Source of the DNA: Thiotrichales bacterium
Lineage (GTDB): Bacteria; Pseudomonadota; Gammaproteobacteria; Thiomicrospirales; Thiomicrospiraceae
Length of the DNA stretch: 64,000 nucleotides
Reading direction: 5' to 3'
Assembly (NCBI GenBank): GCA_016936535.1
Contig: JAFGXP010000001.1
Location: forward strand, 20,935 to 84,934
Under the pieces are notes generated by a model that was not told where the DNA came from, did no database searches, and was given only the letters and a program-made list of their open reading frames with translations. Positions 38,990 to 48,547 of the stretch are shown here, piece after piece. How positions within the stretch are numbered: the stretch's first letter is position 1; every line of letters starts with the position of its first letter. The position numbers and the translations under genes were made by a program.

Positions 38990-41900
38990 TTAACAACTTC
39001 TTTGTTCAACTTCCACCCAAGCATCAATTTCTGCCAGATAGAGTACCAATTTTTGCGTACGGTCTTCTTGCGCTGAGAAAAGTTCTGCGTAACGATTAAG
39101 TTGTGCTTGGTAGTATTTTTTCTGTTCGGCGATAAATTCTTGGCGTTTTTGAGCGTTATCGCAGCCCTGACAACTGCTGGTTTTATAGTCGATAATCCAG
39201 CGCGTTCCTTCATTATCAATCAAGGTGTAATCAACAATATGCAGTTCGATTTCGCCCTGCGCATTGACCGATTGCAGTTCCAGCTCACACTGCGCCTGTT
39301 GCTGATTTTGCGATAGCGCCCAGCGAATTTGTTGATTACCGAGTGCATTGCTCAAGCAGGTTTTCACCTTTTTCCAAGCGCGTTCAATCTGTTCGGTGTT
39401 TAAGCCTTGATGTTGCAACCAGCGGAGATAGAAACCTTCCTGCTTTGCCAAAATATCATCGGCAATATTTTCAATGCCGAGTCGCGCCCACTGTTCCAAG
39501 ACCTTGTGAACCAGATTACCAGCCGCTTTGGAGACCAGATTCGCGCCTTGCCAGTAATCGGGTTCTAAATCGGCATTAACCTCTTCCACAATAGGCGCTG
39601 GTGCCGTTTTCTCTGCGATAACCGATAACTGCGGTTTTGGCAGATGCGCAAGCGTGTCAAACAGACCTTGACGCTGCAACGGCAGACGAGAAACCCTAAT
39701 CTCGGTTTCATTGTCGTTAGCCTCTTCCGTGTCTGGCAAATCTTGAGTTAAACGCTCGCTAATCGCCGCCTGCACCGAAGTACCCAAAGCCGGCCATAGC
39801 GATTCCAACATCGAATCTTTGGTTGCTTTAAAAGTACTTTCATCGCTATCCGCTTTGATTTTCAGCTCAGCAAACAGGTGCAGTTGCACTTTGGCGCGCG
39901 TGCAGGCGACATACAGCAAACGCCCCAATTCAAAGCCTTGTTTCTGTTTTTCAAACTGGGTCAGCAATTTACTGAGATGCGATTTATCCTGCCCTTTTTG
40001 GTCAATCGGCGCCAACACCAAACGCTCTTCCTGCGCAGAGTCCATAAACTGGAACCACGACACCAATTCAGGATCATCGCCCCGCGGCTTTTTATTCAAT
40101 CCCGGCAGAATCACCGTATCGAACTCCAACCCTTTGGATTTGTGCATGGTCATAATCTCGATCTGCTGGCTCGGTTCGGAAGCGTCGGCACTAGCATAGA
40201 GCGTTGCGACCAGCTCTTGCAAACGACTAAACTCCAACGCCTCATGGTCAAACTGTGACAACACCTCAAAATAGGCGGCCACATTTTGTAGCGCAATCGG
40301 ACTCTCAACACACAAAGCGCCGTCCAACATTAGCCAGCACTCCTTCAACAGTTTCGAGAAGTCATGGACGCCCAATTGAGTAATCGCGGTTTGTAGAATC
40401 GGCCACGCTTGTTGCAAACGCGCTTGCCCCTCTTCGCTCAGCGTCGCCAGATCAATTAAGCCGTTTTCCTGCAATGCCTGTTCAATACAGAAAGCCACCG
40501 TTTTATAAGGCTTGGCGGCGATCAACGCATGTAGATCATGCAGGTTCAAACCCACTAAAGGCGAACGCAATAGCGCAATCCAAGCCGCACGATCGCCAAG
40601 ATGCAATAGCGCGCGACTCAATGCCAAACAGTCTTGAACTTCCTGACGCTCCTGCAAGGTTTCCAACTCTACCGCACGGAACGGAATGCCGGCTTTTTTC
40701 AGCTCAATGGCAATGGCCAAAAGGTGCGAACGCGAGCGCCCGAGCACGGCAATTTTACGACTGTAGATTGCCTCGTTTTCCGCCGTTTCTTGTGCACGCA
40801 ATATTGCTAAACGCTGCACGATAAATTCGACAATTCGTGAACTCTGCTCGCCGTCGCCGATAAACGCCCAATGGTTAAAGACCGCCGTTTCGATATCGTC
40901 ACGCGGAGTGAGCGCATGGCTGAATTTGACCGCGCCCTTTGCCATGTCATCGTCTTTTGGTAACACCTTTTTAAAGGTGTCGTTAACCCACTCGACCACC
41001 TGTTTGGCGGAGCGGAAATTGACCGTTAGATTCAGCGGTGTCAGCTGAACAGAGTCAAATTTGCCCTGCCACGCCTTGAGGAAATTCGCTACTTCCGCCT
41101 CGCGAAAACGGTAGATCGACTGCATCGGGTCACCCACAATAAACAGCGTACGCATATCTTCGCTCTGCCAACCGGCAACCAGTTTTTCGACCAACTCATA
41201 CTGCTTGGAGCTGGTGTCTTGAAACTCATCAATCAGCAGATGTTGAATCTGATAATCGAGTTGCAAGGCCAGATCGGTCGGTTCGTCTTTATTACCCAGA
41301 GATTGTGACGCGGACTGGGCGATTTCAATAAAATCCGCCTCGGCACGACTCTGAAAAACCAATTTCAGGTTCGCCGCACAGACCTTCAACAACTGCATCA
41401 AGCTCTGTAATTTCAACCATTGATCGTCACTGTAATGCGGATCAGGCAAATCTTTCAGTGCCGCCAATGCGGTTGCTAAAGAGCCGTTCCGATCATCGGC
41501 ATCTCTTAATCCTTGCAGCACCTGGAGCATTTGATCTTTACGCTCTTTATCTTCGCCTTTGCCACCCGGAAAACCGTTATTTTTATTAACGGTTTTGCGG
41601 ATATCGCCTTTGCCAGTCAAAAGCATATCTGCCAAAATACGCCACGCTTCGGTATCCTCTTCGGCGAACGGCCAAGCACTGGCAATCTTCGCCAAATCCG
41701 GCTGATCCTTGTGTTGCGCATAATCGGCAATCTCGCAAACCTCGGCTAAGAGCCCTTCCACTCCGCTAAGCGATTTTCGATGTTGACGCAGTTCGCTGAG
41801 CACGATTTCATGCAAAGCATTTTCCAATCCCTGTCGCGCGTCGGAATCACTATATTTCAAATGATCCATCCACTGATCGCGTTTTGCCAACATGGCGCAC

Positions 41901-42547
41901 AACAGGCTTTGCGCTCGTGCATAACGCCCATTGACCAACTCCAACAACGGCTCGACCAGATGCACAAAACTCTCTTCCTGTAACACCTGACGCACTGCTT
42001 CCTGATAGGCTTGTTGCGGCTTGTCACTCAGGTTTAACTGCGAACCCATTTTGGAAAGAATCGGCATCTGCCCGACCAGAAAACTGTTAAAACCGTCGAT
42101 GGTCTTAATCCGCAAACGGTTCGGGTTACTCAGTAGCTGCCAATCCATTTCGGCATCACGTTGCAGTGCTTTTTGCGCCAATTTATGAGTATTGCGATCA
42201 ACCAAACTGGCGTTATCCGCCAGCGGTTTAGAACCGAAAACCAAGGCTTTCATAATTCGCTCGCGCATCTCCGCTGCCGCCTTTTTGGTAAAGGTCATGG
42301 CGACAATCTGCTCCGGTGATTTCACCTGCGACAAGAGCCCCAAATAGCGTTGCGTTAAGAGCGAGGTTTTTCCCGACCCTGCCGGCGCCTGCACAATAAA
42401 AGAACGGAAAGGGTCAATCGCCTGCAAACGCGCTTGCGCATCATCCAATTTAGGATCCAGTTGCAAGCCGAAAAGCTGGTCAACACTTGGCAGAACAGAA
42501 TTAGGCAGAACTGAACTCGGCAAAATAGAATCGGTCATATTATTCAT
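38990..42547 (-). CDS. AddA/RecB-like UvrD-family helicase-nuclease
   Basis: Superfamily 1A DNA helicase with a C-terminal nuclease, for double-strand-break end processing. 1185 residues: Walker A QAPAGSGKTSLLTQRY (53-68), motif Ia VAMTFTKKAAAEMRERI, Walker B LLIDEFQDTSSKQYELV, motif III FIVGDPMQSIYRFREAEV, motif V MHKSKGLEFDTVILPG, motif VI LLYVACTRAKVQLHLF. The PD-(D/E)XK domain at the C-terminus has D1106, D1120 and K1122. The start overlaps the AddB-like stop by 4 nt (ATGA). The N-terminal tail has a short reiterated S-x-LP pattern. A RecBCD-independent AddAB-like role is inferred from family and pairing. Confidence 0.9.
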   Translation of the reverse strand: MNNMTDSILPSSVLPNSVLPSVDQLFGLQLDPKLDDAQARLQAIDPFRSFIVQAPAGSGKTSLLTQRYLGLLSQVKSPEQIVAMTFTKKAAAEMRERIMKALVFGSKPLADNASLVDRNTHKLAQKALQRDAEMDWQLLSNPNRLRIKTIDGFNSFLVGQMPILSKMGSQLNLSDKPQQAYQEAVRQVLQEESFVHLVEPLLELVNGRYARAQSLLCAMLAKRDQWMDHLKYSDSDARQGLENALHEIVLSELRQHRKSLSGVEGLLAEVCEIADYAQHKDQPDLAKIASAWPFAEEDTEAWRILADMLLTGKGDIRKTVNKNNGFPGGKGEDKERKDQMLQVLQGLRDADDRNGSLATALAALKDLPDPHYSDDQWLKLQSLMQLLKVCAANLKLVFQSRAEADFIEIAQSASQSLGNKDEPTDLALQLDYQIQHLLIDEFQDTSSKQYELVEKLVAGWQSEDMRTLFIVGDPMQSIYRFREAEVANFLKAWQGKFDSVQLTPLNLTVNFRSAKQVVEWVNDTFKKVLPKDDDMAKGAVKFSHALTPRDDIETAVFNHWAFIGDGEQSSRIVEFIVQRLAILRAQETAENEAIYSRKIAVLGRSRSHLLAIAIELKKAGIPFRAVELETLQERQEVQDCLALSRALLHLGDRAAWIALLRSPLVGLNLHDLHALIAAKPYKTVAFCIEQALQENGLIDLATLSEEGQARLQQAWPILQTAITQLGVHDFSKLLKECWLMLDGALCVESPIALQNVAAYFEVLSQFDHEALEFSRLQELVATLYASADASEPSQQIEIMTMHKSKGLEFDTVILPGLNKKPRGDDPELVSWFQFMDSAQEERLVLAPIDQKGQDKSHLSKLLTQFEKQKQGFELGRLLYVACTRAKVQLHLFAELKIKADSDESTFKATKDSMLESLWPALGTSVQAAISERLTQDLPDTEEANDNETEIRVSRLPLQRQGLFDTLAHLPKPQLSVIAEKTAPAPIVEEVNADLEPDYWQGANLVSKAAGNLVHKVLEQWARLGIENIADDILAKQEGFYLRWLQHQGLNTEQIERAWKKVKTCLSNALGNQQIRWALSQNQQQAQCELELQSVNAQGEIELHIVDYTLIDNEGTRWIIDYKTSSCQGCDNAQKRQEFIAEQKKYYQAQLNRYAELFSAQEDRTQKLVLYLAEIDAWVEVEQRSC

Positions 42548-45411
42548 TCTTCGCCCTCCTCTGTTTGCACGCGCATCTGCTGGCGCACTTCCGGCAGACG
42601 CAACGCCAGATAGGCATTGGCATATTTCACATCATCCTCTTTAGCAAATGCCATTCGTGCATCGCCCTGCTGAATTTGTCGCGCCAAATCCTCAACCTCA
42701 TCTTTTAAAGACTGCAATAGATCGTCCCACTGCACCTGATAAAACTCGCTATTCTCTTTTTCGGAAAGCTTGCTAAAAATCTTTGTACCGCTTTTCGGCA
42801 AAATAGCTTCATCCTCAACCAGCGCGCTAAAACTGACGCCATCATCGGAATGCAGTAGCCCGTAGCCGATACCGCAAATTCCGTCGCTGAGTTGCTTAAC
42901 CATCTTGTCTTGCGACTCCGCACCGATCTGCGCCAGTGCATGCAGATAAACCGCCAACTGCGGCGCTTGCAACGGCGTTTTCAGCAGATCATTAATGCTC
43001 GCCTTACCGCTCTTATAGTCGATAATCAGCGCCTTGCCGTCCACTTGGTCGATGCGGTCGATAATCACCCGAAATTGAATCCCCGCCAGCGTAATAAAGA
43101 CTTCCTGCTCGGTGGCGAAGTTGACGAAATTAGCACGCGCTCTTTCCAAATCCAACCAATCTACGCAAAGCTGTTTAATGCGCATCATTTCCAATTGCAA
43201 CAGAGTTTCGCTCAGCGTATTGTGCGCTTCGTCAAACACGGTTTTTAGATGGCGATCAAGCAATTCGCTGAGTTCCTCTTCGCTCAGAGCCAACAGTGCT
43301 GTCTGGGTTTTCACTTCATCCCATACCCATTCCAAAACACGGTGCAACATCTGCCCTTGGTTGGTGGATTGCAACGTCTCTTCGACCACTTGCAAACCGT
43401 ATTTTGCGCCAAGTCGAAAGTCCAAAAACGCCATTAACGGACATTTGCTCTGCGCCTGCAAAATTCCACTTCCGCCGGGTGCGTTTTCACCTATCGGCAC
43501 TTGCGGCCCACGATCGTCAACTTGCCAAGTAATCAGCGAATTGTCCGAGAAAAGCCCATCCTTTGGTTCTGCCAAATTTTGCGAACCGAACGCCTGTTGC
43601 GCCAGGGATAAAAACTCGATTTTCTGCCAAGGTTCACCGCTAAATTCGGTCAACAGTGGCGACGGTAACAGCTCCGCCTCGCCGGAAAAACGCGGATAAC
43701 TCAGCACCAGATTAACGGTGGCATTTTGCAGACGTTGATTAATCTGACGTGCATAGATCAGCTCGCGATGCCCGTCAGCACGCGGCAGTTTATGCTCACG
43801 TTGCAGATGCATCGGAATAAACGGATTCGGATTGGAGGCGCGCGGCCACGCCTGATCGCTCAAGCCCAAAACCCACAGCGCATCAAACTGCTGACCGCCC
43901 GCTTCGAGCATCCCCATAATCTGAATCGGGCGCGCACCTTTGGTTTGCGGTTGGTGCAGTTGCTCGGCGATATAGGTTTTCAGCAACGGCAACCATTTAT
44001 CGACCGTCTGCTCGCTGACGAGCCCTTGCATGGCGGCAAAGTTATTCAACGCTTCCCAAAACGCTTGCTGCTGCTGATATTCGCGACTGCTTAAGGTGCG
44101 CGAACCCGGCCAGCCCATTTGGTTAAGCGTTGCTTGGCAAGCGTCAATAAACTGTTGTTGCGACAGCTTGCCGGAATATTGAATTTTGGCTTGCGCTTCC
44201 AAAGCGTCCAGCAGACCTTTCGGTAAAATCAACGGCAAAAGACGCTCTTCGTCTTCCAGATAATCGACACACTCATTCAGCAGACGCGGCAGACTGATCT
44301 GCGACCATTGCAGACGACGCAACTGCAAATCCGCCTGCTGACGTTTGGTCAGATCGCCCTGCGTATAAGGCGAAATCAGCCATTGGCTCCAGTCGGCAAA
44401 ACGGTACGGCTTATGCGGTTGCAAAAACAGTTGCAGACTCAAAAGCGCATTCTGCACCAGCGGCACGCTATGCAACGGCTGACCGAGAGACAGGTTATAA
44501 AGCTTATTGTTCTCTTTAAGCAGGTCGAATTTTTGCGCGCCCTGTAAAATCAAATATTCGTCGAGGGCATTTTGCAACGGCTGTTTATAGAGCTGCATAT
44601 CCGGCGCAATAATACCGATTTTGATATTGTCCTTGCCCTGCAAGGTTTGCAGCGACTGCCACGCCCAAGCCGCCGCCTGTTGCGCCTCATCGCGAATATC
44701 CTGCGCGGCAAAAATTTGCGTGCTGTGTGGTTGTTTCTCGCTTGGCGACTCTTCAATAATCTGCACGCCAGCCTGCTCCATTAACGCCAACCACTGTTTT
44801 AAAATCGGCGCATAATCATCAAAACCGTGTAGTTGAATGTGTTCAGGTAAAAGCGATTTTATCGCCTGCGGCTGCTCGGTTACTAAGCGAGCAAACAGCG
44901 CCAATGAGGCTTTTTGCAAGAGCACCGAATCGAGCCATTGGCGTTTTGTCATCTGCTGTTGGTAGAGTTCGCTAACCGCTTTATAGAGTTGGTTTTCGGG
45001 ATTCAGAAACGATTCGTCCTGCCACTCTTCGGGCAGATATTCATTGCTTAACTGCCACGCCTGATAGAGTTGTTTGGCCGTCTGCTGCGGATTCAGTAGC
45101 GAGATTTCCTCGCCCTGCCGTTCACTGCGTTTTAAAACTTCCTGCAACGCCTGCTCAAACCACCAAGCCGCTTCAAAATCGCACAATAAACGCTGATGCT
45201 CAATCTCCCCCAAACCGCTAAACGCGACATCATCACGCCACTGCGTCCACCAATGATTCATCGTCGTCGCCTGCACACTCGGCGCAACCTTGCGATAAAT
45301 TTGCGACGCAGATTGCGCCTGCGACTGCACCGCCTGCTGTTTAAGCGACAATGCCAAACGGTTATTGGCGCAAAGATGAAGAGTGTTTTGAGAGGATTGG
45401 AATGGCGTCAT
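42544..45411 (-). CDS. AddB-like PD-(D/E)XK DNA repair protein (TIGR03623-type)
   Basis: Partner of the AddA-like helicase. The 955 residues resemble the gammaproteobacterial probable DNA repair protein family related to AddB: an inactivated helicase-like body without a Walker A loop (start LHLCANNRLALSLKQQAV), then a RecB-type nuclease domain with LHRVLEWVWDEV and VIIDRIDQVDGKALIIDYKSG. AddB-type proteins hold a 4Fe-4S cluster with one Cys before and three after the nuclease; here QSKCPLM may be the first, but the last ~100 residues contain no cysteine, so the cluster seems lost. AGGAAG precedes the ATG at 45411. Confidence 0.85.
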   Translation of the reverse strand: MTPFQSSQNTLHLCANNRLALSLKQQAVQSQAQSASQIYRKVAPSVQATTMNHWWTQWRDDVAFSGLGEIEHQRLLCDFEAAWWFEQALQEVLKRSERQGEEISLLNPQQTAKQLYQAWQLSNEYLPEEWQDESFLNPENQLYKAVSELYQQQMTKRQWLDSVLLQKASLALFARLVTEQPQAIKSLLPEHIQLHGFDDYAPILKQWLALMEQAGVQIIEESPSEKQPHSTQIFAAQDIRDEAQQAAAWAWQSLQTLQGKDNIKIGIIAPDMQLYKQPLQNALDEYLILQGAQKFDLLKENNKLYNLSLGQPLHSVPLVQNALLSLQLFLQPHKPYRFADWSQWLISPYTQGDLTKRQQADLQLRRLQWSQISLPRLLNECVDYLEDEERLLPLILPKGLLDALEAQAKIQYSGKLSQQQFIDACQATLNQMGWPGSRTLSSREYQQQQAFWEALNNFAAMQGLVSEQTVDKWLPLLKTYIAEQLHQPQTKGARPIQIMGMLEAGGQQFDALWVLGLSDQAWPRASNPNPFIPMHLQREHKLPRADGHRELIYARQINQRLQNATVNLVLSYPRFSGEAELLPSPLLTEFSGEPWQKIEFLSLAQQAFGSQNLAEPKDGLFSDNSLITWQVDDRGPQVPIGENAPGGSGILQAQSKCPLMAFLDFRLGAKYGLQVVEETLQSTNQGQMLHRVLEWVWDEVKTQTALLALSEEELSELLDRHLKTVFDEAHNTLSETLLQLEMMRIKQLCVDWLDLERARANFVNFATEQEVFITLAGIQFRVIIDRIDQVDGKALIIDYKSGKASINDLLKTPLQAPQLAVYLHALAQIGAESQDKMVKQLSDGICGIGYGLLHSDDGVSFSALVEDEAILPKSGTKIFSKLSEKENSEFYQVQWDDLLQSLKDEVEDLARQIQQGDARMAFAKEDDVKYANAYLALRLPEVRQQMRVQTEEGEE

Positions 45412-45615
45412 CAGCTTCCTGCTTATGGGATTTGTTTAAGATAGCAGTGATTCTAAAACAATTTTCGGTTTTGGCTAGTCAATTAGACTTCGCGATTGGC
45501 AACCGTGCCAAAGATAAGAAGTAAATGATGGGTTATGCGTTCCAACGCAGGAGCATTTGAACGAGAAAACAAAAAAATAACAGGAATTTTCTTAAACTTT
45601 GATTTGAGTTTCCAA

Positions 45616-45789
45616 CTAAATATGAAACACAATTAAAATCATAGAAACCAATCCTATAGCTAGAGAAAGTTTTATGTCAGCATTAAACAGATTCTGATTT
45701 AAATTATTCATTTGCTTTTCATATCAACTCAATTTTCGATATTTATCTTCCATTTCTTCAATTACATCTGGCGATACTCCACCACACAT
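45616..45789 (-). pseudogene. Small membrane protein ORF split by an in-frame TGA
   Basis: From the ATG at 45789 the frame reads MCGGVSPDVIEEMEDKYRKLS, a TGA (45724-45726), then YEKQMNNLNQNLFNADIKLS and a membrane segment LAIGLVSMILIVFHI, ending at TAG 45616. Without the TGA it would be a 58-residue protein with one C-terminal transmembrane helix. The second half could start alone at an internal ATG. Very AT-rich. No homology recognised. Confidence 0.45.
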
Positions 45790-45869
45790 ATAACACTCTT
45801 CTAGAGTTTAATGCAATGAATTTTTTTCAGGAATAATTACATACTCCTGCTTTGAAAATAAAGATGAGA

Positions 45870-46130
45870 TCAACTCAAATATAGCTTTAAAGATGAAAAA
45901 ATAATTCGTTCAAAAACGGTTATTCCATAGATTATATTTCGCCCCGACCTATCAAAATACTTACAAAAAAATCTTCGGCTTTCTAATAACTCAAAGTGCT
46001 TCAGAGGTGAGATTAAAAAATAATCTCTAAAAATTAAACTGCTGTTTGTATTGACCAAATTTTCCATTTTTATGATTTGGTAATACCTATAGAAGAACCA
46101 AAAATTAATTAAGAGCCATGTAACAGGCAC
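45870..46130 (-). pseudogene. AT-rich ORF remnant of unknown function
   Basis: 86-codon frame (65 codons if begun at an internal ATG at 46067), rich in Phe, Ile, Leu and Tyr, with no ribosome-binding site that I can see. In another frame, coding-like sequence continues past its stop: KAIFELISSLFSKQEYVIIP and so on to a TAA at 45808-45810. This suggests a frameshifted, decaying gene of about 110 codons. No family recognised. It may equally be non-coding. Confidence 0.3.
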
Positions 46131-46185
46131 TAATTTCTTGTTTTGATTAATAGAGAAATATTATGAAAGATGGGTTACTGGTGTA

Positions 46186-46326
46186 TTAGGCTGAAAAAAC
46201 AATATATGCAATAGTCAAAATGCTGATAGAAAGTAACCTTATCCGGGCTTTATTTCCGGATTTTGACAGCTCATGTACGGAGCCATCAACCAATTTGTTC
46301 TCAATTTTGTCTTTAATTTTTTCCAT
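46186..46326 (-). CDS. Small single-pass membrane protein (46 aa)
   Basis: Too short for usual gene finders but well formed: AGGGAG 4 nt before the ATG at 46326, a charged amphipathic start (MEKIKDKIENKLVDGSVHEL), a basic patch NKARIR and a C-terminal membrane segment LLSISILTIAYIVFSA, then TAA. This topology is shared with the split small ORF at 45616-45789. It lies 66 nt after the metalloprotease gene on the same strand. Function unknown. Confidence 0.5.
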   Translation of the reverse strand: MEKIKDKIENKLVDGSVHELSKSGNKARIRLLSISILTIAYIVFSA

Positions 46327-46392
46327 ATCGCTCCCTGAGAATTAGTTGTTATTTATTAAACTCTCGATTTAGCTGTTTTATAGATATTTTTA

Positions 46393-47106
46393 CTACAAAA
46401 ACGCCATCATTTTAGAACCGTGTTGTTTGAGATAGCTTTTCGCTTGCGGGGTTTGCGGATAGTGGTGGTTGACCAGCGCCCAGAAGTGGCGCGAGTGATT
46501 GGGATGTTGCAGGTGAGCAAGTTCGTGGACGATAACGTAATCGACCACCCATTGCGGTGCTTGCAGGAGTTTCCAGTTAAATTGCACAAGACCGCGTTGG
46601 TGGTAGCAGTTGCCCCAGCAGGATTGGTAGTTTTTGACTTTGATGTATTTTGGAAATAACTGTATCTGTTCGGCATAAAACTGCACTTTCGGTTTTAGGT
46701 ATTCTTGTGCTTCGGCAATCAGTTGCGATTCCATTTGCTCAATCGGCAAATGGATGTTGCGTATTTGCCCAAGCCACTGAAATTCCGAACCTTGTTGTAG
46801 TGGAGGAGTTTCTTGCTGCGTGCGTTGTTGGATTTTTGGCGAATGACGGTCGATAAAAGCTTGCAGATCGGCGTGATGGCTTGCCAACATCGAATGAATT
46901 TTCTTTGGTGCGGCATTTTGCGGGCAGTAGATCACCCAAACATCATATTGATATTTCAGCCCGATTGATCGGTTGCGACGCGTGTATTTAATGGCGATTT
47001 CGGTTGCAGTGCCGTCAATGATTATCGACCACTGTTGCGGGTAATCGACTTGCGGCATTGCCTTTTTAGTCAATTTTTCAAACGCTTTTCTGGCAAAATG
47101 AGACAT
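46393..47106 (-). CDS. YgjP-like zinc metallopeptidase (DUF45)
   Basis: Cytoplasmic protein of the YgjP/WLM-like metallopeptidase group, 237 residues from the ATG at 47106. The zinc site is VIVHELAHLQHPNHSRHFW near residue 190-210: HExxH plus a third His. Upstream stretches RSIGLKYQYDVWVIYCP and YQSCWGNCYHQRGLVQFNWKL are typical of DUF45. Physiological substrate unknown. The final portion of the gene borders AT-rich DNA. Confidence 0.88.
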   Translation of the reverse strand: MSHFARKAFEKLTKKAMPQVDYPQQWSIIIDGTATEIAIKYTRRNRSIGLKYQYDVWVIYCPQNAAPKKIHSMLASHHADLQAFIDRHSPKIQQRTQQETPPLQQGSEFQWLGQIRNIHLPIEQMESQLIAEAQEYLKPKVQFYAEQIQLFPKYIKVKNYQSCWGNCYHQRGLVQFNWKLLQAPQWVVDYVIVHELAHLQHPNHSRHFWALVNHHYPQTPQAKSYLKQHGSKMMAFL

Positions 47107-47157
47107 CAACCTTAACCTATTTTTTATCCTATCCCTGCAAGCAAACTAGTGTAACTC

Positions 47158-48060
47158 ATGAGCCAAGCAAATAACCCTTCCGACACGCAACATTTTCAGG
47201 TCATTGCCGAACAAGAGGCAAATGCCTTGGATTTGTTGGCGGACGCCAGTCCTTTCAGCAAGGCGCAACTAAAGGATTTTGCACAGAAAGGCGCGGTTTG
47301 GTTGAGCCATGGCGATAAGCGCGCCGAGTCGATTCGACGCTTAAAGCGCACTTTAAAAATCGGTCAGCAGATTGATCTTTACTACAATCCAAAACTGCTG
47401 GCTCTGCCGCTGCTGGATAATCATCTGCAAGCGCAGTTGATTGCGGATTTCGGCAGTTATTCGGTGTGGTTTAAACCGCGCGGTATGCTATCGCAAGGTT
47501 CTAAGTTCGGTGATTTTCAAAGTCTGCCACGCTGGATTGAATTGCGCTCGGAAAGCGTTTTCGGCACGCCGCGCCAGTGTTGGCAAATTCACCGTTTGGA
47601 TCGCGCCACCGAAGGTTTAATGCTGATTGCACACACTAAAAAAACCGCCGCGCAACTGACACGCCTGTTTGAAATCAAACAGATTCATAAAACCTATCTG
47701 GCGAATGTTTGGGGCGAACCCGAGCAAGCAACTTGGTCGAGTTATCAGCCGATAGATGACAAACCCGCAACTAGCCATTTTAAAGTGCTCGGCAGTGACG
47801 AAATTGGTGGGCACGCTTTTAGCCGTGTGGAAATCCAAATCGAAACTGGACGTAAACATCAAATCCGAAAACACCTATCGCAAGCGAACTTACCGATTAT
47901 CGGCGACCGAATGTATGGCGATCCAGAGTTAAACCCGCAATACGATTTTGATCTGCAACTAAGCGCCTATCGCCTGCAATGGCGGTGCCCGCAAGACAAT
48001 ATCGAACGTTGTATCCAACTGGCCCCCAGCGATTTAACGCTGCTCCCGGTGACGACTTGA
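47158..48060 (+). CDS. RluA-family pseudouridine synthase
   Basis: Isomerises uridine in rRNA or tRNA. 300 residues: an S4-like N-terminus (FAQKGAVWLSHGDKRAESIRRLKR) and the catalytic domain with QIHRLDRATEGLMLIAHTK, where Asp of HRLDR is the nucleophile, then IQIETGRKHQIRKHLSQANLPIIGDRMYGD. The specific target site cannot be read from sequence; RluA, RluC and TruC-like subgroups are all possible. A HIRAN gene begins directly after its stop codon. Confidence 0.9.
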   Translation: MSQANNPSDTQHFQVIAEQEANALDLLADASPFSKAQLKDFAQKGAVWLSHGDKRAESIRRLKRTLKIGQQIDLYYNPKLLALPLLDNHLQAQLIADFGSYSVWFKPRGMLSQGSKFGDFQSLPRWIELRSESVFGTPRQCWQIHRLDRATEGLMLIAHTKKTAAQLTRLFEIKQIHKTYLANVWGEPEQATWSSYQPIDDKPATSHFKVLGSDEIGGHAFSRVEIQIETGRKHQIRKHLSQANLPIIGDRMYGDPELNPQYDFDLQLSAYRLQWRCPQDNIERCIQLAPSDLTLLPVTT

Positions 48061-48061
48061 G

Positions 48062-48475
48062 ATGAAAGTCACCCTGCGTTTTCCGATTAAAGGCCTCTTT
48101 TATTACAGCGCGGAACAGCTATTCGATCTGCATTTGATCAGCAAAGGACGGCACTTGCAGCTGGTTTTAGAACCGCAAAATGGTTTTGATAAAAATGCGA
48201 TTCAAGTCTGGCTGAAACTGCCGCAGCAAGAATTCTTGGTCGGCTATATCCCTCGACAATTAGCGAAGATTTTCCGCCAGCAACTCAGCGGCGAACAGAT
48301 TACCGCCCTGTCCAATCGCATCAGTTGGCACCTGCAACAGGGGAAATGGATGGAAATCGAGTTGCGCATCGAAACCGTTTTATCTTGGCACGCCAGCATC
48401 CGCGCAACGCTGTTTGCCATTTGGTTGCGGCAAAAACATCAGTGGCATCGTTTTAAAAACCCTAAACCCGGTTAA
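48062..48475 (+). CDS. Stand-alone HIRAN-domain protein
   Basis: 137-residue protein. The central part, HLQLVLEPQNGFDKNAIQVWLKL followed by FLVGYIPRQLAKIF, matches the HIRAN pattern (NxxDxxAI and GYIPR). HIRAN domains bind 3' DNA ends and are usually fused to SNF2 helicases such as HLTF; here it is alone apart from a C-terminal basic helix WLRQKHQWHRFKNPK. The ATG begins 2 nt after the pseudouridine synthase stop. A DNA-repair or DNA-end-sensing role is inference only. Confidence 0.75.
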   Translation: MKVTLRFPIKGLFYYSAEQLFDLHLISKGRHLQLVLEPQNGFDKNAIQVWLKLPQQEFLVGYIPRQLAKIFRQQLSGEQITALSNRISWHLQQGKWMEIELRIETVLSWHASIRATLFAIWLRQKHQWHRFKNPKPG

Positions 48476-48547
48476 TTGCAGCGCCGCGCAGAATCTGCCA
48501 CAATCCCCGTAATCGACATTTCATCAGTTTAATTAAAAAGAACGACC

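Noticed and set aside
45724..45726. TGA as selenocysteine codon in the small membrane ORF
   Set aside because: No SECIS-like hairpin was seen directly after the TGA, the context is not of a known selenoprotein, and the region shows other decay.
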